DNA from: Parapristionchus giblindavisi
Lineage: Eukaryota; Nematoda; Chromadorea; Rhabditida; Diplogasteridae
Length of the DNA: 64,000 nucleotides
Direction of reading: 5' to 3'
NCBI GenBank assembly: GCA_943737045.1
Contig: CALSFV010000001.1
Coordinates: 951,001-1,015,000, forward strand
In this document: positions 56,133-64,000 of the stretch, one piece after another
Position numbering within the stretch: the first letter of the stretch is position 1
Layout of the letters: every line of letters begins with the position of its first letter
Program-made: the position numbers and the translations under genes
The notes under the pieces: model-generated
Database searches by the model: none
Seen by the model: the letters and a program-made list of their open reading frames with translations, nothing else
Told to the model about the DNA's origin: nothing

Positions 56133-59100
56133 CTGTAATGGACTGGAATAGGCGTGATGAGTCAATCTCATTGTCAGTGGTAGCAGCAGAAGTAGAACTT
56201 GGAGGAAATGAGAAGGGTGCGACCGCATTGGCCGCTTGCCACATCTACACTGTATGGTGGAATGAATTGAATTGGGGATAAAGAGAAACCGGGCAAGGCA
56301 TTGTCGACTGACTTGCCTAGTCGCAATGGGAGTCAAATCGAGTATTCGACTGCGTGATAGTCAATGATTGGTTGTATACAACTGGTACTCGGTGACTGTT
56401 GGATGCAACTTTCTAAGCAAAGCTAAGTGCAAGAATTGGAATTTCATGCACAACAAAGCCCTCGTCTATACGAAATCTTGATAAATGTGTTCTAAAAGAA
56501 ATATGAAATGAAACTCGGTGTGATAGTCGAAAAGAGTTTGGCTTCGCTCAGTCATTGCGTTATTCTTCTTCTGTCTTTGTACCATTTTTCTCACTTCCTC
56601 CCTCCCCCCCCCCCCCCCCCCCCACTTCCCCGTCCACACACATTTCGCTTATGATGCATCGGGCCATTCTCATTTCTGAATGGGTCTGTATGATTATAGA
56701 AGGAGAGGATGATGGTAAGAGAAGATGGAGAGGGTCTTAGAGAGGGGATAAAGAGAGATACGGAGATACGGGAGATATTCGTCAATGGCTAGAATTACAA
56801 TAACAATATGGGAAGTGGAGACTGGCAGCAGGTATGAGACACGGGGAGCAATGGAGATGAAACTCAATACATACACAGTCAAATTATAACGATTGGTTTT
56901 TGATCGTTTAATTCTCGGAAAGCGCACAGGTAGTGATTAGGTATACGTTACTGCTAATTACAGCTTATAGTATATCTATTAGTTGTGAGTTTACTTGCGA
57001 GGAACTGCAATTCAATTCAATTAATTGCTCATGAACTGAATAATTTTTTAAACTCTAAATAATTAACTAATGTAGTGCAATTTCATAGTTGAAGGTAGAA
57101 GTGTCTGTACTTTTGTGTCAGATATTGAATTACGAGAGAGTAGGGATCACAGGGTGAGAACAGAAAAAGATCAAAGATCGAACAAGAGGGGTAGCTAGCT
57201 GGCCAATCAAGGGTGGTATTACACTAAACACGTTGTATTGTTCTCGACGCGGAACGTCGATTAAACAGAAATATAAAATGACGGAATGAGATGGATAAAA
57301 ATAATGGGGAGGATGAGATTGAAGGGAGAAATGTTAACGATTCGTGATCACTTTCTTCTTTTTTTCCTAGGAAGATAATGGCGTTTGAGCGGAATATTTA
57401 AGCGAGATAGTAGATGAATCGGGGTCGATATTCAAATTCACAAGAAAAGTATATTTTTGGGACCCAGCTCACAACCAAAATAACAGCAAAAGAATTGGGG
57501 ACTCGAGCCTTTGCGCGAGTCGGGGTTTTTCACGCACCAGATTTGGAGTGTACAGAATCGTTTATCGGTAAGAATCTGAGTAGAACAATATAGAATTGAG
57601 CAGGAAATTGGTGGAGTAGATCGGAGGACCGCGAAGAATGTGGGCGGAGCTAGAGAGCGAAACGTGCGTTTTTTCAAAAGTTTTTTTTTGTTCTAAATTA
57701 AGGAAGCATATGAAATAGATGGGTTCTTGGAATGGTTCCTCAGTGTTGGTTTAAGAATTTTAGTATGTGATCTTCCGTGATTTTATGGGATTTCCTCTTT
57801 GTCGGGACATAAATAAATCAAAATATATGGAGGTCTTGCGATATTTGTGATTATTGATTTCAGAAAAGGGGCGTGGCCAGAGAAGTGCTCTATTATTATT
57901 ACCCGAAAAGGTCATGTGCGCTCCTTTGTATTCAAATATTGTTACGTTTGGGGCACATAGTGAGACAAATGGGGACAGCGAGGAAGAGTGAAATAAGTAA
58001 AGAAGATCAAGTAAATGAGAGAGATGCTTAGAAAACGGGGCATTAGTAAGCCGAAATGTATATCATTTTCTTCGCTTCTCTTGCGTATATAAGACAGAAA
58101 CAAAATTGTCCAGTTCCTTTTCTGAGGGGCACGAAATTAACAGCTCATTGGGAAACGTCGTCTTACTACGCACCTAGGAAAATCAGCTAAATTTCAAAAA
58201 TTGGAGCTCCAGGGCCAAAGTGCCGGCTTCAGAAAATTTCTCATTCAAAAAAATAAGCTGGGCGACGTTTTCTAATTCCTCAATCAGTTCGCCGTGAGTG
58301 CACTCAGTATTTCTAATGATGTACGGCGTACTGTGGTAGCGAAAAAGAAGGGATTACGAGAGCGATATTAATATGGTACAAAAGCAATTAGTAAATTCCG
58401 AGAATGAAGTTTAAATGATATGTGAAACTCCATACGGAAGCAGTTGTGGGAGAGAATGGGAAGGACTGGTATTAGTAGTGCAGCTTTTTGGAGTAAACAA
58501 TGTATAGGAGTTGATGATACGACGGAAAAATCACACGCCGAAATTGGATAGTCACCCCGTCCGCTCCATACTAAAGTTGGAGAGTATACTATATATGGAC
58601 GCCGGCTAGAAGAATAATCTGAAAGCTGGAATGGGAAATCTGAAAGCTGGAATGGGAAATTTGTGCGCATTTCGAAGTAAACAGTGCTGTCTTATTTGCA
58701 TATCGGAAGGGTGTTGGATGTGCTTCGAAATTTTTTTTTGAAAATAAAAGTTTTAAAAACGCTCCTGATGTATGACGGAGATGGGGATAAAGATAGAGCG
58801 AAGAGCTGGTGAGAGAGAGAGGCACACCTTCCTTGTTAGTGGTAATATTTTGGAGGAGAGCGTGCGTCGTCCCATTTCGGGGAAAGTTCTTGCTCTTCAA
58901 ATTACTAGTTTGAAGAAACGCGAAAGGAGCTAGCAGCATGATAAGGGTAAGGGAAGCAGAATTGCAAAGAACAAGGTTACTTGAGATGTGTGTATTTTGC
59001 CCTGTCAGGCACACACTCGAGCTGTGCCAGTAACAAGGTACTGTAGTCGTACGGTATTGCAGTGTCTTTTGAGCACAAGGTGCTATGTTTTGACTTATTT

Positions 59101-59796
59101 TAATCTCTTATTTTCGCTCTTTTTCTGTTCTTAATCCTTTACTCCTGAACAAATTTATCAATAACCAAATGAATCTGGAGCAGTCCAATTTCTATTGCTT
59201 ACTATTGAGTTCCGGGGGTGTGTGGATCAAATGGGTGCCGACAGTATGAGATAGTCTTGCTGCAAGACTTGCATGAATATTAATAAAAGTCCTTTTGCAT
59301 AGTTAATGCTTGGAACCCGTACTCATCCTGGCCGTAGTAAGAGGGTGTTGCGGTATCAATAGTGTTTTGATTGAATGGGTGTCATGGGCTTGCAAGGGAA
59401 TACGAGATGATAGGTGGATGAGAAACGTAGAGACCGAGGTAGAGTTCGAGTGAGAGATAGTGATGAGTGAAATGGAAGTGCCTAAAAGTGTGCGAACTGA
59501 AGGAATTTAATATCTCACAGCAGTCTAAATGTTGTGTTTCTAACTAAACCAGCGCGAAAAGTGGTCTTAAAATGAGTGGGTTGAGTGGTTTGAAGTATAA
59601 TAGACCGGAGTTTATTATCTAGGCGATGATCTGGAAGGGTCTCATTCTAAATTTACGATGGATGGCAAGGCAAAAATAACACAGCGGCAGGAGTGTGTCT
59701 CTAGGGGCCGGCGAGACATGAGAGCGGGCACATGAGCATGATCGTCAACGTTCACAGTGTATTTGTCAAGTGACACACCGGCGGGGATTTGAACAC

Positions 59797-59911
59797 TTAA
59801 AGGTCGAGCTAGTTTTACACTCTATGCTCTGGCTGCAATCTCTCGCTTTCTTTGGCTACTAGAGATTATTGGTAATTCGAAGAGTGAAATTAACTCTCGA
59901 TGTGCATTTAA
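59797..59911. repeat. PalA element, diverged copy
   Basis: ACTTAAAGGTCGAGCTAG to CTCTCGATGTGCATTTAAA; core CAATCTCTCGCTTTC kept. Confidence 0.6.
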
Positions 59912-61450
59912 AATTTTAAAATACAGGAGTAACTGTTCGTTAAAGAAAAAAACAGGGAGAGGCTAGGGTCCCCAGGGGCTGCAGACATGAAATGGGTTCA
60001 CGTGTTTTATTTGTCGTCTGTCGAAGCAAGGCTACTGATGTGAAGAAGGGGAATCATTAGTGGTGTTTCTACTTTAGTGTTGCGGAGAAGTTGAGTAGTA
60101 GTGTGACTTTTGCGGATAGGGAACGAGAGATAAATGGGTAAGTGGAGAGGTAGAGGAAGAGAGATAGAGATGTGTCACGAAGAGCTTACCGTAACCGTTA
60201 TAAGTACATTTTAAGTTGTGAAATACCCAAGTGTCCACGAAGATGGAACATGACGAGAGGAAGATATTAGGCTGATAAATAATGGCTGTACCGATGGCGT
60301 GTCAAAAGGACTTCACGAAAGATCCCAGAAGGATAGAGATATTTTTTGCGTCATTCGCTAATTTTGCACGAATATTGATAAATGCGAAAGGAGAAAAAAG
60401 TTTGGTGATCAATGATATAAAGCAGAAAATAGTGATCAAAGATTAAGAGAGCGGTATACAAAATGATTGGCGTTTAGTAATAAGGCCATAATCAATTGTT
60501 GGTAAATCGCTAAATTATCTATAATATCTCGGCATCTCAACAAGACTGATTACATGTTTACGCGAGAGAAGAGCTTGGACGTGAAAGGGGAGAGCGATGA
60601 TAGATCATTCAAAAAGATTGAAGAGTGAAAAGATGTACGTAGAAGAAGTCGTCATATTTGGAAGGCTCCGCCCACTTTTGGCAAAGTTATGATGATTTGA
60701 ATCTTTAGATTGGAGGCTCCGCCCACCACTTGTTGCCAAAGTGATGATGATTTGAATATATACTATATGTTTAGCAGTAGTACTACTACTGCTGCTATCA
60801 CTGACGTGCGATTGTGTGGTCTGTGAGCGAGGCGGAGTCAAGATTGGGAAATGGGCGATGATGTACAGAGGAAATTAGACGGAAGATGTGAGCGAGACCG
60901 CGCCGCACTTTGGGTGAGGTGCCAAGAAGGAAGGGGCGGGAAGAAGAGGAAGAAGAGCGAGAAACGGCGATGTTGAATGAAATAGCCAGAGGAGAAAAGA
61001 AGAAGAAGACCAGTAATTAGGCCTGGGGACTCCGTTTCGGAAAAGAAGCGAAGAGGAGGAAGAAGAAGAGAATAATACTAAGAAGAATATGAGGAGAGGT
61101 GGAGGGGCGAAGGGACGACAGTATGTCTGACAGGGCTAATGGCCAGCAGCAGGCGCAGGGCACAATAGTGGTGGTAGTTGTGGATTACGGTGGAAATATC
61201 GATTGATATGGGGGGATTGTGATAGTTTTTGTTGGTGCTGTGACGCAGGAAGACGACTTAAGATCGGAAATGAGTATGTAAGTTGAGGTGGAAGGAGAAG
61301 AAAAGCGCGAAAAGCGGGCAAGGTACCAATTTGCGCTGCCTGGCGAAAAGACGTGAAAAATAAGGCACAGCGATATGTGATGAAGGAAAGCGTTCGAGAT
61401 CATTGAGAAGAATATGAATGACGATGTGTGCAGTCTTTTGACACAGACAT

Positions 61451-61576
61451 TTTAAAGGGTCTGACTCCTTTCTCACTGGTCTCTTCAACGGTCCATGCTC
61501 TTTTGTTGTGAGCGTATAGAGAGATAGTCTGCGCAATAAAGAGACCATTGCAACAGGGGATGTCTCTCCTTATAAA
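61451..61576. repeat. PalB element, diverged copy 8
   Basis: TTTAAAGGGTCTGACTCC to GGGGATGTCTCTCCTTATAA; the GGTCTCTTCAACGG/AGAGACCATTG stem is kept. Confidence 0.65.
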
Positions 61577-62297
61577 AAAGAGGATCTTAAAAGTGACCAT
61601 AAGAGGGGCGTATTTAAGAGAAGTGTCTGACAATAGTGCAAATTATCGCTATCAACGAAAGTGTGAACAATTGACAATCGATCAATACTGCCGTACGTTG
61701 GACTAGATTGGCGAACCGGATGCCATCCAGCACGCGTGCTCAAACAGTTTGTAGAACGCGGCTTGTTGTCTGTCGGTCTCAATTGTTGTTTGTGTTCACT
61801 CAAGCATACTTGAGCAGTGGCTGCTAGCATGAGAATACATGAGAATTCACTTTGCAGTCACGATACGCATGTAGGGGGATCGGGATAACATCCTGCTGGA
61901 TTGCGGTTGCGGTCGGCGCTTATTTTTGGAGTTATTTTGCTGAGTTGTTTTACAATTAGTGATCCATTTCATTATGGTTTCATACTATCTATTACTATAT
62001 CATACGATAATTATTCGCTGGGATTGATGCGGATTTGTATCCAGTAATTAGCTGATACCCAGTGTGATTTTTGTTGTTGCTGAAAGTAATGATAAAGCAG
62101 TGAGTTGTCTAGATCAACTAGGAAGGGGAAGGTTTGTTTATTGGGGAAAAATGTTAAGAGTTTGAATGAGGTGGAAATGGCGTGCGAAAGACCGAGAGAA
62201 GAGGTTGCTCAAGTACGTCCTATGACAGGCCCAGAAACATTACAAAAAGAGGCTCGAACCAATAAACATACACTCTTCTTACTCAGAATCAAACAAT

Positions 62298-62420
62298 TTG
62301 GTGCCCTCACGGAATTTTTTATATAGTGGATCGATTTTCGAAGTATAGCGGGTCATTTTGAAAAAAAAACCAATCGTGGATTTTGCTTAAAATGACCCAT
62401 ATATAGTGGGTCGATCTCCG
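62298..62420. repeat. dispersed TATATAGTGG repeat, copy 3
   Basis: GGTGCCCTCACGGAATTTT, ATATAGTGGATCGATTTTCG and ATATATAGTGGGTCGATCTC; inverted with respect to copy 1. Confidence 0.45.
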
Positions 62421-63382
62421 TATTATGAGAATGGTGCTTAAATTGATGAGATTTTCCTCTTTTTGAGGCAGACACTGAAACAAACAGCTTGTGGGTAATT
62501 GTGTTCCTTTCTAGGAGTTCGGCGTGAACGTTTTGTTTCGTCGTCAATTGGATAAATAAATCTATTTATCCCTTATGATGCATTATAGGGGTTTTAAAGG
62601 TTTCACGGACTTTGTATCGGTGTTTTGAGAGATTAGTTAGAATTTGAGAAGATTCAGATTGAGCTGTTTATGATATTTGACAAAGTTTAATCTTACGAAT
62701 GAATGCTTGAGTTCTTCACGTCTGTGAATTAAGCGGATAATCTGTGGGGCATACCAAAGGCTTCACAACAAACCAAAAGGTTGCTTATAAGCATTCCAAA
62801 AGTCTTCATTTTAGACCAAAGGTGCTTCGAAGCATCACAGTATTTCAATAAAAGTTGAAAAAATATGATGAAATAAAATATAATTTTATTATAAAATGGT
62901 TCGTGAAGTTGTCAAATACGGGCGAGAATGAGAGGTTGTCTATATTAGGACGAGGATGTGCATGCATGTATGATTGGTTTGTCGAGTAGATGAGCCTTTT
63001 AGGAGGAAAGGGGGATAATTTAGAGCCATGACAAGCAGTATCTGCGAGAGGGTAGATTTGAACTTGAGAGGGGTTATATAGGAAAAGTGGGGGGAGCAGT
63101 AAATGATGGCATGAAAAGGAGTGAAGAAGTGGAGGGGCTCTTATGAAAAATTGGATGAGCACACACGAGGAGAGGTGTTGCGACAAGAGGATGCATGAAT
63201 ATGCATGGGGGGGACGTCGAAAGGGTCTTGTGGAATTTACGCGCCAGGTTATTGGCTCTATCTACATAGATATCTCAATAATAATTATAATATTTATTTA
63301 TGTGGTGACAGTGGCGGAAAACAAATCCAAATAGGGTGAAATCTATAGTGCACATAAAATACTATGTCGCAACTGTGGCAAC

Positions 63383-63545
63383 TCAAGTTCTAATCGCGTT
63401 CTGTTGGATGTCTTGATGGTCGTTCATTGACCAGACTGTTTCACGGTTACGGTCGAATTCCGCAAGGGTTAGGCGGTCATTGTATCCCAGCTGTCCATGA
63501 TATATCACAGCGTTTTCTCCAGCACATGGATTGAAAACTTGGCAA
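63383..63545 (-). other. unrecognised protein-like minus-strand frame
   Basis: Frame begins after an acceptor-like TTTTGCCAAG and reads VFNPCAGENAVIYHGQ, then LGYNDRLTLAEFDRNRETVW, ending in TGA at 63365-63380 or so. The amino-acid composition and codon choice look coding, not low-complexity. No family recognised. Could be a terminal exon of a gene antisense in the intron, or a relic. Confidence 0.3.
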
Positions 63546-64000
63546 AATACCAGGAGATTATGGTACGGTGCAGAATTTTGTTTTTTTTTGTTGTTTTTTT
63601 TCTGCCTGTGCTCTCTCACTTTTGCTTACTCTCTATCTTTTTCTCTGTCGCAGGAAGACCGCTTTCGAATCGCTGTCTACTCATTTATGGATGGTTTGGT
63701 GATCAAAGTTTTTTCACGTAATCAAATGATGTACTAGTAGTGACATTTGTTGCGAATCAGTTTCGAATAATTCCACTGAACCAGGAAGGGAAGGAGGAGG
63801 AAGCGCAACTAGAACGAGATCGTATAATGAAGTACTCTCCGATTAGCATGAGTTATAATACTAGTCGTGTATGGTGAAGTCAGAAACGGTTGGAAAAGAA
63901 GTTGCCAGCAAATTCCCCCTGAGTTACTCTTCTGTACAAAGTGCTGATGAGATAATAGAATTTGCGAATATTGAAGTAAATGCACCTGTAGCCGGGCGAG

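Larger units (their letters stand above)
55749..64000. other. presumed intron 4 of the pseudouridine synthase gene
   Basis: No further exon of the family is found to the window edge, so the donor at 55749 opens an intron of at least 8.2 kb. Sequence is G/A-rich on the + strand in long stretches (58700-61100). Only repeats and one candidate minus-strand frame (63383-63545) are seen. Confidence 0.6.

Noticed and set aside
57438..57677. 79-residue minus ORF that might be a transposase fragment
   Set aside because: No recognised transposase motif, no terminal repeats, and composition is not convincing.

Overview
This is eukaryotic DNA, almost certainly nematode. Introns are numerous and often short (41-70 nt at the small end), most begin with GT and end in TTTCAG-like acceptors, and the three fully contained genes reassemble without a single frame break. 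I cannot name the genus. The intergenic and intronic DNA is loaded with short palindromic elements, microsatellites and unusually long poly-G/poly-C runs.

Four genes can be supported. (1) 2039-6973, + strand: a 12-exon, 337-residue TASK-type two-pore potassium channel with GYG-H and GFG-D selectivity filters. (2) 14334-29036, - strand: a 23-exon, 721-residue (at least) neprilysin-like M13 zinc metallopeptidase, with a tRNA-Trp(CCA) gene nested on the opposite strand in one intron (24982-25053). (3) 41235-45015, - strand: an 11-exon, 369-residue FMRFamide-receptor-like class A GPCR. (4) 45607-55748 and beyond, + strand: the first four exons of an RPUSD2/RIB2-like RNA pseudouridine synthase, with an 8.8-kb second intron; the catalytic part lies beyond the right edge. 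Genes 1 and 2 converge across about 7.4 kb of repeats; genes 3 and 4 diverge from a 0.6-kb interval that probably holds both promoters. A K+ channel, a neuropeptide-degrading peptidase family member and a peptide GPCR side by side are all plausible neuronal genes, but nothing shows that they are co-regulated.

The repeat landscape is the most unusual part. About thirty copies of a roughly 115-bp palindrome (here PalA) and eight of a second one (PalB) both end in TTTAA-like sequence. Two large foldback elements (2.2 and 1.8 kb, near-complete inverted repeats) are bounded by TTAA and share terminal sequence. A tRNA-derived SINE family is present in at least three copies. A heptanucleotide, TTTGATC, fills many of the introns of the three fully contained genes, often starting at the donor or ending at the acceptor and sometimes making up a whole intron. 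No CRISPR, operon or prokaryotic signal is present.
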